Source: Candidatus Anaerobutyricum stercoripullorum
GTDB taxonomy: Bacteria; Bacillota; Clostridia; Lachnospirales; Lachnospiraceae
Assembly (NCBI GenBank): GCA_019114885.1
Contig: DXEQ01000310.1
Coordinates: 1-17,542, forward strand
Direction of reading: 5' to 3'
DNA length: 17,542 nucleotides
Positions 7,623 through 14,989 of the stretch are shown here, piece after piece. Position numbers and translations under genes: made by a program. The notes beneath the pieces were generated by a model. It had not been told where the DNA came from. It searched no databases and worked only from the letters and a program-made list of their open reading frames with translations. The first letter of the stretch is position 1, and each line of letters opens with the position of its first letter.

Positions 7623-10600
7623 ATGAAACGATTAGTATTAGCAGAGAAGCCTTCCGTGGCGAGGGATATCGCCCGGGTGCTGGGCTGTAAGAAACAGACA
7701 AAGAATTATATCGAAGGTGATAAATATGTGGTGACCTGGGGGCTGGGGCATCTGGTGACGCTGGCGGACCCGGAGGGTTATGACAAGAAGCTGAAAACGT
7801 GGAAGATGGAGGATCTGCCGATGATGCCGGATCATCTCAAGCTGGTGGTGATCCCGCAAACAAGGGGACAGTTCCAGGCGGTGAAGAACCTGATGGAACG
7901 AAAGGATATCTCCGAGGTGATCATTGCCACCGACGCGGGAAGAGAGGGCGAGCTGGTGGCACGGTGGATCATCGTGAAGGCGGGCTGTAAGAAACCTCTT
8001 AAGCGGCTGTGGATCTCATCGGTGACGGATAAGGCCATCCGGGAGGGATTCGCCCATCTGAAGGACGCGAAAGAATATGACAATCTCTACCGGGCGGCGG
8101 TGGCGCGGGCTGAGGCCGATTGGCTGGTGGGCATCAACGCCACCCGGGCGCTGACCTGCAAGTATAACGCCCAGCTTTCCTGCGGGCGGGTGCAGACACC
8201 AACCCTTGCCATGATTGCGGCGAGGGAGGAAGAGATCCGGCATTTCGTGCCGAAACCGTATTATGGTCTGCAGGCCCGGTGGAAGGGCGTCACATTTACA
8301 TGGAAGGAGCGGGGCAGCGGAAGTTCCTCAGTGTTTGCGAAGGAGTCCAGGGACAGGGCCTACGACAGGGCGACGGCCGGCGACGGCCGGGTCGTCTCCG
8401 TGAAGAAGACGAAGAAGAGTTCCCATCTGGACGGCCTCTACGATCTGACGACCCTGCAGAGGGACGCCAATCAGCGGTACGGATTTTCCGCCAAGCAGAC
8501 GCTCAATCTGATGCAGAGCCTCTACGAACATCACAAGGTGCTCACCTATCCGCGGACAGATTCCCGGTATCTGACCACCGATGTGGCGGAGACGCTCCGG
8601 GAGAGGGTGGCGGCGGTGGCCGTGGGGCCGTACCGGACCTACGCCAACACCATCCTCAAGGGCAAGATCAAGACGGGACCGTCTTTTGTCAATAATAAAA
8701 AGGTATCCGACCATCACGCCATCATCCCGACGGAGCAGCCGGTCATTCTGGCGCAGCTTTCCGTGGATGAGCGAAAGATTTTTGACCTGGTGGTGCGCCG
8801 TTTTCTGGCCATGCTTTACCCGGCCTGTGAGTATGAGCAGACGGCGGTGACGGTGGACTGCGGCGGAGAGACCTTCGAGGTGAAAGGAAATGTACCGCTG
8901 CGCCCGGGCTATAAGGAAGTGCTCACCGAACAGGACGGCGAGACGGAGAGCGTGCTTCCGGCGTGGACGGAAGGAGAGCGTCTCGGAAGTCCGGCGCTCA
9001 AAGCGACGGAAGGAAAGACGAAGCCACCGGCGAGATTTACGGAAGGAACACTGCTGCAGGCCATGGAGAACCCGGTCCGGTATATGCAGAGCAAAGATAA
9101 AAATGCGGCGAAGACCCTGCAGGAGACCGGCGGGCTTGGCACTGTCGCCACCCGGGCAGATATCATTGATAAGTTATTCAGTTCTTTCCTGATCGAGAAG
9201 AAAGAAAATGAAATCCACATGACAGGGAAGGCGAAACAGCTGCTGGGTTTGGTGCCGGCAGATCTGAAAAAGCCGGAGCTCACCGCCCGGTGGGAGATGA
9301 AGTTATCGGGCATCGCCGCCGGAAAGCTGCGGCAGAATGCATTTATGAAAGAGATTCGGGCCTACGCCACATCGCTCACAGAAGAGATCAAGGGCGGTGA
9401 GGGGACGTTTCGTCATGACAACCTGACCAATAAGATCTGTCCGCAGTGTGGCAAACGCCTTCTGGCCGTCAACGGCAAGCAGGGCAAAATGCTGGTCTGC
9501 CAGGACAGGGAATGTGGGTACCGCGAGCGGGTTTCCCGGCTCACCAACGCCCGCTGTCCGGTCTGCCATAAGCGGATGGAACTGATCGGTCAGAAGGATA
9601 ATCAGAAGTTTGTCTGCGCCTGCGGCCATAAAGAGTCCATGAAGGCCTTTGAGGAAAGACGGAAGCGGGAAGGCGCAGGGGTATCGAAGAAGGATGTACA
9701 GAATTATATGAAGAAGATGAAAAAGGAAGAGAACAAGCCGGTCAACAGCGGTCTGGCGGACGCTCTGGCCAATATCAAGCTCTGTCTGCTGCTGGCTGTC
9801 GGCGTATTGTCGCTGCTGACAATGCGGGCCGACGTGGCGGCAGCGACATCGGAGGCTGATACTGTCGTTGCCACCGCGCAGACAACAGCGCCGGGCGAGG
9901 GCGGGGAGAATACCGGGGGCACCTCGACGGCGGCCAGTTCGGCAGCTTCAGGCGGGGGCGCGGAGAACGCCGGGGACGACAATGCCACTGCGCAGAAAAG
10001 AAACGATGCCGGTGAGCAGATTGCCCGCGCGTTTCCAACGGACATGGAGCATAAACCGCTGACGGCGTATTCCGTGCAGTACGGCACAGTAAATGTATAT
10101 AAAGATTCCAGTCTGTCGGAACAGATCGGACAGGTGGACGGCGCCAGACTGTGGATTATCGCTGTCCGGGCAGAGGGAGACGCTGTGTTCGGCGAGTATA
10201 CCAGCGGAGAGGATACGGGAAGCGGCTGGTTTTCGGCGGATACCTTTATCGTGGACCCTTCTTACGAACCGGTTTATGCTACAGCCAGGGACGGCATGTA
10301 CGCTTATACGGACGGCAGCTTTGACCAGGTGCAGGGCACCATCGGCAAATATACGGGAATCATCGTGGTCACCAGAGAAGGCGACCGCCGGCAGGTGATC
10401 TATGAGACGAAGGAAGGCTACGCCATGGGCTGGATGACCGGCGATGCGTTTTCCAACTGCCTGCTCTATGACGGGCGGGATAAACAGATTCTGGCGGACG
10501 GGGTCTATCTGCTTCGCTGCGGCTATATGGATGATGAGAGCGGCGGCGCGGCCATGGAGAACCAGACCGGGCTGGCGGCCTATGACAGCTATACGATGGA

Positions 10601-11531
10601 ACTGACTTATGTGTCCGACAACGACTATTATATAAAGAATCAGGAGACCGGGCAGTATCTGTCCGCAGAGCGGACGGCGGCCGGGACAGATTCTGCCGGA
10701 AAAGAGGCCGGAGATGCTGCGGCAACTGAAAATTCGGTTGCCGGGATGTCCACCGGGGAGGAAGTCTTCGGGACAGAAGTAGCAAAAGCGGCGGTGTCAT
10801 CCGTCTGGAAACCAGTCTGGACGGCAGAGCCGGATGGGGAGAACGGACTGTTTCGCCTGAATCGGAACAGCGGTTCCTTCTCGATTCAGCACGGGGACAG
10901 CCAGCTCTTTCTGGGACAGGATGAGAACCGGGAACTTATTTTTATGACGGACCGGCGAAGCGCTGCTTCCCACTGGCGGATCAGCGCGAAACAGCGGATG
11001 CTCAATAAGAAACAGCCGATGATCTTTACCCAGTATGACCCGCAGTGGTGCGGGACGCCGTACGGCGGGGGAGGCAGCATGGGAACGGCCGGCTGCGGCG
11101 TTCTTGCCACGGTCAACGCAGTGTATGCGCTCTCCGGCCAGTATATGGACGTGATGGATCTGGCGGACTATGCCGTGGAGAAGAATTACCGGATTGTGGG
11201 CAGCGGCACCGATGACGGCATCTTTAAGGGGGCCTGTCAGGCGTTCGGAAAGAAATATAACTTTGCGTGGGACGGCAAGAGCGGCAGCATCGACGAGCTG
11301 AAAAAGAAGCTGGCGGCAGGGGACGTGGCCATCGTCCATGTGGAAGGACATTATGTGGTCATTGCCGATTACAGCAAAAAGAAGGATAAATTCCTCCTGC
11401 TGGATTCCAACTATCTGCCGAAGCGGGCCACCAGCGCTTTTGGCGACTGGATCACCATAGACCGGCTCCTGTCCGGCAGTCTGGAAGTGCAGAGCTTTTA
11501 TTTCTATAAGCTGCGGGATACGGTTTCCTGA
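7623..11531 (+). CDS. topB: DNA topoisomerase III fused to a signal-like segment and extracellular-type C39 peptidase region
   Basis: A 1302-residue frame. Residues 1-720 form a full Bacillus/Clostridium-type topoisomerase III: LAEKPSVARD (E8), TOPRIM DAGREGE (104-110), catalytic Y309 in LTYPRTDS, GGLGTVATRAD, and two four-Cys zinc sites (C606/609/626/631 and C645/648/665/667). The family's usual tail (YMKK... NSGLADALANIKL) ends at residue 720, about nt 9782. With no stop it continues into CLLLAVGVLSLLTM (721-734), RADVAAAT (a possible signal peptidase site), a Gly/Ala/Ser/Thr/Glu linker (about 740-805), an SH3-like stretch (about 815-885), a region with weak ricin/beta-trefoil character (about 960-1115), and a C39-like peptidase (about 1130-1300). 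The peptidase shows QYDPQW, C1158 in GTAGCG, H1243 in EGHYVV and D1261 in LLLDSN. The start uses GGAG at 7612-7615, 7 nt before ATG 7623; ATG 7617 is too close. It may be a real fusion, two products through an internal start, or an assembly artefact. Topoisomerase assignment is very firm, peptidase good, trefoil weak. Confidence 0.88.
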   Translation: MKRLVLAEKPSVARDIARVLGCKKQTKNYIEGDKYVVTWGLGHLVTLADPEGYDKKLKTWKMEDLPMMPDHLKLVVIPQTRGQFQAVKNLMERKDISEVIIATDAGREGELVARWIIVKAGCKKPLKRLWISSVTDKAIREGFAHLKDAKEYDNLYRAAVARAEADWLVGINATRALTCKYNAQLSCGRVQTPTLAMIAAREEEIRHFVPKPYYGLQARWKGVTFTWKERGSGSSSVFAKESRDRAYDRATAGDGRVVSVKKTKKSSHLDGLYDLTTLQRDANQRYGFSAKQTLNLMQSLYEHHKVLTYPRTDSRYLTTDVAETLRERVAAVAVGPYRTYANTILKGKIKTGPSFVNNKKVSDHHAIIPTEQPVILAQLSVDERKIFDLVVRRFLAMLYPACEYEQTAVTVDCGGETFEVKGNVPLRPGYKEVLTEQDGETESVLPAWTEGERLGSPALKATEGKTKPPARFTEGTLLQAMENPVRYMQSKDKNAAKTLQETGGLGTVATRADIIDKLFSSFLIEKKENEIHMTGKAKQLLGLVPADLKKPELTARWEMKLSGIAAGKLRQNAFMKEIRAYATSLTEEIKGGEGTFRHDNLTNKICPQCGKRLLAVNGKQGKMLVCQDRECGYRERVSRLTNARCPVCHKRMELIGQKDNQKFVCACGHKESMKAFEERRKREGAGVSKKDVQNYMKKMKKEENKPVNSGLADALANIKLCLLLAVGVLSLLTMRADVAAATSEADTVVATAQTTAPGEGGENTGGTSTAASSAASGGGAENAGDDNATAQKRNDAGEQIARAFPTDMEHKPLTAYSVQYGTVNVYKDSSLSEQIGQVDGARLWIIAVRAEGDAVFGEYTSGEDTGSGWFSADTFIVDPSYEPVYATARDGMYAYTDGSFDQVQGTIGKYTGIIVVTREGDRRQVIYETKEGYAMGWMTGDAFSNCLLYDGRDKQILADGVYLLRCGYMDDESGGAAMENQTGLAAYDSYTMELTYVSDNDYYIKNQETGQYLSAERTAAGTDSAGKEAGDAAATENSVAGMSTGEEVFGTEVAKAAVSSVWKPVWTAEPDGENGLFRLNRNSGSFSIQHGDSQLFLGQDENRELIFMTDRRSAASHWRISAKQRMLNKKQPMIFTQYDPQWCGTPYGGGGSMGTAGCGVLATVNAVYALSGQYMDVMDLADYAVEKNYRIVGSGTDDGIFKGACQAFGKKYNFAWDGKSGSIDELKKKLAAGDVAIVHVEGHYVVIADYSKKKDKFLLLDSNYLPKRATSAFGDWITIDRLLSGSLEVQSFYFYKLRDTVS

Positions 11532-11537
11532 GAACGA

Positions 11538-11588
11538 TCTTTCCGGACTGCGCTGTGGCGGGCACAGGAGCCCGGAGAGAGAATTTTC
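11538..11588 (+). terminator. Candidate imperfect intrinsic terminator after the topoisomerase fusion gene
   Basis: Seven bases after the stop, TCTTTCCGG (11538-11546) pairs with CCGGAGAGA (11572-11580) over nine positions with one G-U pair. An inner stem CTGTG/CACAG closes a GCGGG loop. A short GAATTTT follows. The stem is strong but the T tract is short and displaced, so termination may be partial. Confidence 0.45.
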
Positions 11589-11612
11589 CCTGAATATCAT
11601 AAATGTAGTATC

Positions 11613-11676
11613 ATGACAGAAGAATAAGAACTCAGAGAAATAAAATGACGGAAGAACAAGAACTCAGAAAAGAGGA
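11613..11676 (+). repeat. 32-bp tandem duplication in the leader of the ABC-class ATPase gene
   Basis: Two adjacent copies (11613-11644 and 11645-11676) share ATGACRGAAGAAYAAGAACT and the following CAGARAA, differing at only a few positions. Both open with ATG. The first reads four codons and then stops. The second opens a 28-codon frame (11645-11731) that overlaps the start of the ATPase gene out of frame. The second copy also ends in the AGAGGA used as ribosome binding site for ATG 11682. Confidence 0.8.
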
Positions 11677-11681
11677 AATAT

Positions 11682-13385
11682 ATGAACAGGATAGAAGATC
11701 TGCGGCGCATGTTGCAGAGAATAGACCATAAAAGCTATGGAATGTATAAAAGTCTGGCGGGGGCGTATGACTGCGGGCGGTATGTGCTGCACATCGATCA
11801 TGTGCAGGGCGACCCTTTCGCTTCTCCGTCCCGGCTGCGTTTTGAGATAAAGAAAGCCAGCCATGGATTTCCGGAGGAGTACTGGAATACCAGAAACAGA
11901 AAGCTGGCGCTGGAGGATCAGGTACTCCGGCGGTTTAACGGTTTTCTCCGGAAAATGGACAGGGGAAACATGGGTTCCGGCAAGAGCGGAAGAATCAGCA
12001 CCTGCCGCACGGGGCAGAAGGTGATGGAACGGATTGCCGTTACATTTTCGGAAAACCGGATGGAACTGCGGTTTGAGATGGGATTCCCGGCCAGAGGCCG
12101 GACGATTCTGGCGGACGAGATGAACCGGCTGGTGTTTGATATTCTGCCGAAACTGGCGCAGGGGTGTCTGCTCTACAAAAACTGGGACGCGAAAAGCAGG
12201 GAGCGGCTCCAGGCGGCCATTGATCTGGCGGACGATCAGGAAGCGCTGCGGGAAGAACTGGTCAGAAGGCACCTGGCGGCCTTCGTGGCGGACGGCGCCG
12301 TATTGCCGAGAGAGAGCGGCGTGTCAGATCTGCCGATGCGGAACGCGGTGGCCTTTCGCTCACCGGAGACTCTGCGGACGGAGATCAGCCTGCCCCATAA
12401 GGGCAAGATTACCGGCATGGGTATCCCGGAGGGAATCACTGTCATCGTGGGCGGCGGTTATCACGGAAAGTCCACACTGTTAAAGGCGCTGGAGCAGGGA
12501 GTGTATAATCACATTGCCGGGGACGGCAGAGAGTATGTGGTGTCCAGAGATTACGCCATGAAGATCCGGGCGGAGGACGGAAGAAGCGTTCTTCACACCG
12601 ATATCTCCCTGTTTATCAATCATCTGCCGAACGGGCAGGATACGACGGACTTCTCCACGGAAAATGCCAGCGGCAGCACGTCGCAGGCGGCCAACCTCAT
12701 TGAAGCGCTGGAGACCGGTTCCCGCCTGCTCCTTCTGGACGAAGACACTTCCGCCACCAACTTTATGATCCGGGACAAGGTGATGGCCCGTCTCGTATCG
12801 GACGACCGGGAGCCGATCACCACACTGCTCCGGCACATCCGCTCTCTTTATGAGAAGCACGGAATCTCTTTTGTGATCGTGGTGGGAAGCTCCGGCGATT
12901 ATCTCTCTGTGGCTGACCATGTGCTGCAGATGGATCACTACGAGACAAAGGATGTGGCGCAGGCCGCCCGCGCCATCTGCCGGGAAGAACAGATCGACGG
13001 CCAGTATCCGGCGGGAGAACTTACATTTCCTGTGTTTTCCCGGGCATTGCATCCCGCCCGCGCCGGAAGGCTGAAGATGAAGGCCATGGGAACCGATACG
13101 GTGCTCATCGACAGGGAGGCGGTGGACGTGCGGTATCTGGAACAGCTGTCTGACGACGGGCAGACAGTGGGACTCGCCTATCTCATGAACTGGATTCTGA
13201 CAAATCAGAAGGCAAAGATGCCGGTTGCCGGGCTTCTGGATGAGATTTACGACCAGATCGAGAAAAAGGGCTTCGGGACATTTGTGCCGCCAAACTATTC
13301 CTGTGGCCATCCGGTGCTGCCGAGAAAGCAGGAACTTTTTGCCTGCCTGAACCGGTACCGGAAAGCGCGGATCGTGAGAGAATAA
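11682..13385 (+). CDS. Predicted ATPase of the ABC class (COG3044/ABC_ATPase-type)
   Basis: A 567-residue soluble protein with an ABC-like nucleotide-binding core but no membrane segments. Walker A is GGGYHGKST (residues 257-265), a signature-like stretch is NASGSTSQAAN (328-338), and Walker B is LLLLDEDTSATNF with D353-E354. VIVVGSSGDYLSVADHV (about 398-414) follows the position of the switch region. The N-terminal domain has its own perfect P-loop match, GNMGSGKS (95-102). Length and motif order match the uncharacterised 'predicted ATPase of the ABC class' family, whose cellular role is not established. The start has AGAGGAAAT upstream. A terminator-like hairpin and a 32-bp duplication separate it from the previous gene, so it probably has its own expression, though I could not define a promoter. 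No partner gene is apparent nearby. Confidence 0.88.
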   Translation: MNRIEDLRRMLQRIDHKSYGMYKSLAGAYDCGRYVLHIDHVQGDPFASPSRLRFEIKKASHGFPEEYWNTRNRKLALEDQVLRRFNGFLRKMDRGNMGSGKSGRISTCRTGQKVMERIAVTFSENRMELRFEMGFPARGRTILADEMNRLVFDILPKLAQGCLLYKNWDAKSRERLQAAIDLADDQEALREELVRRHLAAFVADGAVLPRESGVSDLPMRNAVAFRSPETLRTEISLPHKGKITGMGIPEGITVIVGGGYHGKSTLLKALEQGVYNHIAGDGREYVVSRDYAMKIRAEDGRSVLHTDISLFINHLPNGQDTTDFSTENASGSTSQAANLIEALETGSRLLLLDEDTSATNFMIRDKVMARLVSDDREPITTLLRHIRSLYEKHGISFVIVVGSSGDYLSVADHVLQMDHYETKDVAQAARAICREEQIDGQYPAGELTFPVFSRALHPARAGRLKMKAMGTDTVLIDREAVDVRYLEQLSDDGQTVGLAYLMNWILTNQKAKMPVAGLLDEIYDQIEKKGFGTFVPPNYSCGHPVLPRKQELFACLNRYRKARIVRE

Positions 13386-13389
13386 CCAC

Positions 13390-13481
13390 GCCGGCGCAGC
13401 GGCAGAGGAAAGACAGAAGAAGGATGCCAGCTGGCGCAGCGGCAGAGGAAAAACAGAAGAAGGATACCAGCCGGCGCAGCA
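13390..13481 (+). repeat. 40-bp tandem repeat, 2.3 copies
   Basis: Copies at 13390-13429 and 13430-13469, with a partial third copy at 13470-13481. The unit begins GCYGGCGCAGCGGCAGAGGA and continues AARACAGAAGAAGGATRCCA. The two full copies differ at only three positions. The period is not a multiple of three and no start precedes it, so it is not a coding repeat. It lies directly between the ATPase stop and the dehydrogenase gene. Confidence 0.85.
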
Positions 13482-13542
13482 GCTGCCGAACAGCAGAATA
13501 TTTTGCCGGCGCGGAAGAATAATATAAGGGAGGATTACGCAA

Positions 13543-14799
13543 ATGAAAACAACAGCAGTACGGATTCACGGAGTGAGGGACCTGCGGGTCGATACGTTTG
13601 ATCTGCCGGAGATCAGAGAAGATGAGATTCTGGCCCGGATCGTGACGGACAGTCTCTGTCTGTCCACCTATAAGGTGGCGCAGAAGGGCTCCGCGCACAA
13701 GAAGCTGCCGGAGCATCTCGAGGAGAATCCGGTCATCATGGGACATGAGTTCTGCGGCGTCATTGAGAAGGTGGGCGCGAAATGGCAGGATCAGTACAAG
13801 CCAGGCGATAAATTTGTGGCACAGCCGAATCTGGGACGTGCCGACACATTTTCACTGGGATATTCCTTTCCGTATGTGGGAGGAGAATCCACCTACAGCG
13901 TGATCATGAACGAGGCCATCGAGAAGGGCTGTCTGCTGCCGTATCAGGGCGATACATTTTTTGAGGGAGCCATGGCGGAACCCCTCTCCTGCGTGATCGC
14001 CGGATTTAAGGCGAATTTCCATCTGCGTGACCGGAACGATTACGATTACGTGATGGGAATCAAAGAAGGCGGCAATATGGCCATTGTGGGCGGCACGGGT
14101 CCCATGGGATCTCTCGCCATCGATCTGGCGGTGCACGGCGATAAGCGCCCGGGACTTCTGGTGGTGGCCGGAAGAAGCGAGGACAAGCTGGACCGCCTCC
14201 GCAGATTATATCCGGTGGAGGAGGCGGCAGAGCACGGAGTGCGCCTTGTCTACTTTAACACCAGCGGCCATGAGGATTTCAGCCCGGCCATGCGGGAATA
14301 CACGGACGGCAGAGGCTTTGACGACGTGTTTGTCATGGTGGCTGATGAGAAGGTGGTCAATCAGAGCGAGAAACTGCTGGGCTGGGACGGCTGCCTGAAT
14401 TTCTTCGCGGGACCGATCGACGCGGGATTTACCGCTCCGGTCAATTTTTACAATATCCACTATAACGCCACCCACTACGTGGGCACCAGCGGCAGCAATA
14501 CCCAGGACATGATCGACGCGGTAAAACTCATCGAGAATAAGACGGTGAGCGTGGGTAAGATCGCCACACACATCCTGGGACTGAATGATGTGCCGCAGAC
14601 GGTGCTCGCCCTGCCGTCCATTCCGGGAGGCAAGAAGATCTGCTATTCCGGCAAGAGATATCCGCTCACAAAAGTGGATGAATTTGACGAAAAATGTGGA
14701 CAACTGGAGCAAGAACTTTCAGCCATTGTGGATAAGAACGGCGGCGTCTGGAGCCGGGAGGCGGAACAGTATTTTCTGGAAAATGCACCGGCGATCTGA
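13543..14799 (+). CDS. Zinc-dependent medium-chain dehydrogenase, L-sorbose-1-phosphate reductase-like
   Basis: A 418-residue medium-chain dehydrogenase. The GroES-like N-terminal domain carries the catalytic zinc ligands C39 (SLCLS), H68-E69 (MGHEFCG) and E146 (MAEPLSC). The four-cysteine structural zinc lobe of classical alcohol dehydrogenases is absent. The Rossmann domain has GGTGPMGSLA (183-192). The extended length (about 410 rather than 340-350), the YSFPYVGGESTYSVI segment and the KRPGLLVVAGRS segment resemble, from memory, the SorE L-sorbose-1-phosphate reductase group, which reduces a ketose phosphate to a hexitol phosphate with NAD(P)H. Substrate is therefore likely a sugar or polyol phosphate, but no phosphotransferase or sugar operon genes are adjacent. 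A strong AAGGGAGGA lies upstream of ATG 13543. Family firm; SorE-like function moderate. Confidence 0.85.
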   Translation: MKTTAVRIHGVRDLRVDTFDLPEIREDEILARIVTDSLCLSTYKVAQKGSAHKKLPEHLEENPVIMGHEFCGVIEKVGAKWQDQYKPGDKFVAQPNLGRADTFSLGYSFPYVGGESTYSVIMNEAIEKGCLLPYQGDTFFEGAMAEPLSCVIAGFKANFHLRDRNDYDYVMGIKEGGNMAIVGGTGPMGSLAIDLAVHGDKRPGLLVVAGRSEDKLDRLRRLYPVEEAAEHGVRLVYFNTSGHEDFSPAMREYTDGRGFDDVFVMVADEKVVNQSEKLLGWDGCLNFFAGPIDAGFTAPVNFYNIHYNATHYVGTSGSNTQDMIDAVKLIENKTVSVGKIATHILGLNDVPQTVLALPSIPGGKKICYSGKRYPLTKVDEFDEKCGQLEQELSAIVDKNGGVWSREAEQYFLENAPAI

Positions 14800-14837
14800 C
14801 GGATAAGTATGGAAGCGCTGCGTCTGTCTGACCGGGC

Positions 14838-14852
14838 ACAGGCTTCGCCTGT
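14838..14852 (+). other. Small hairpin after the dehydrogenase gene
   Basis: ACAGGC and GCCTGT form a perfect 6-bp stem with a TTC loop, 38 bases after the dehydrogenase stop. No T tract follows, so it is a poor intrinsic terminator. It could be an RNA-end or stability element. Confidence 0.35.
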
Positions 14853-14902
14853 TATCTGTAAACTATGTAATTTCTGTGAAAGCGGTTGTATTTTTCGGGG
14901 CA

Positions 14903-14952
14903 GAATGATAGAGTGGAAGAAATTTTGTTGTTCTTGCTTCCCAATATATAAA
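14903..14952 (+). promoter_or_regulatory. Candidate promoters for the trigger-factor-like lipoprotein gene
   Basis: Two overlapping possibilities are visible. One is an extended -10, TGATAGAGT (14906-14914), with a weak TTGTAT 17 nt upstream. The other is TTGTTG (14925-14930), a 16-nt spacer and TATAAA (14947-14952). Either would give a short leader before the start at 14990. Matched by eye; weak to moderate. Confidence 0.35.
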
Positions 14953-14989
14953 GAAGCAGGAGAATTCCAGAAAGAAAAGGAGATAGATG

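Noticed and set aside
13390..13481. CRISPR array
   Set aside because: The 40-bp units are directly adjacent without spacers and no cas genes are present.
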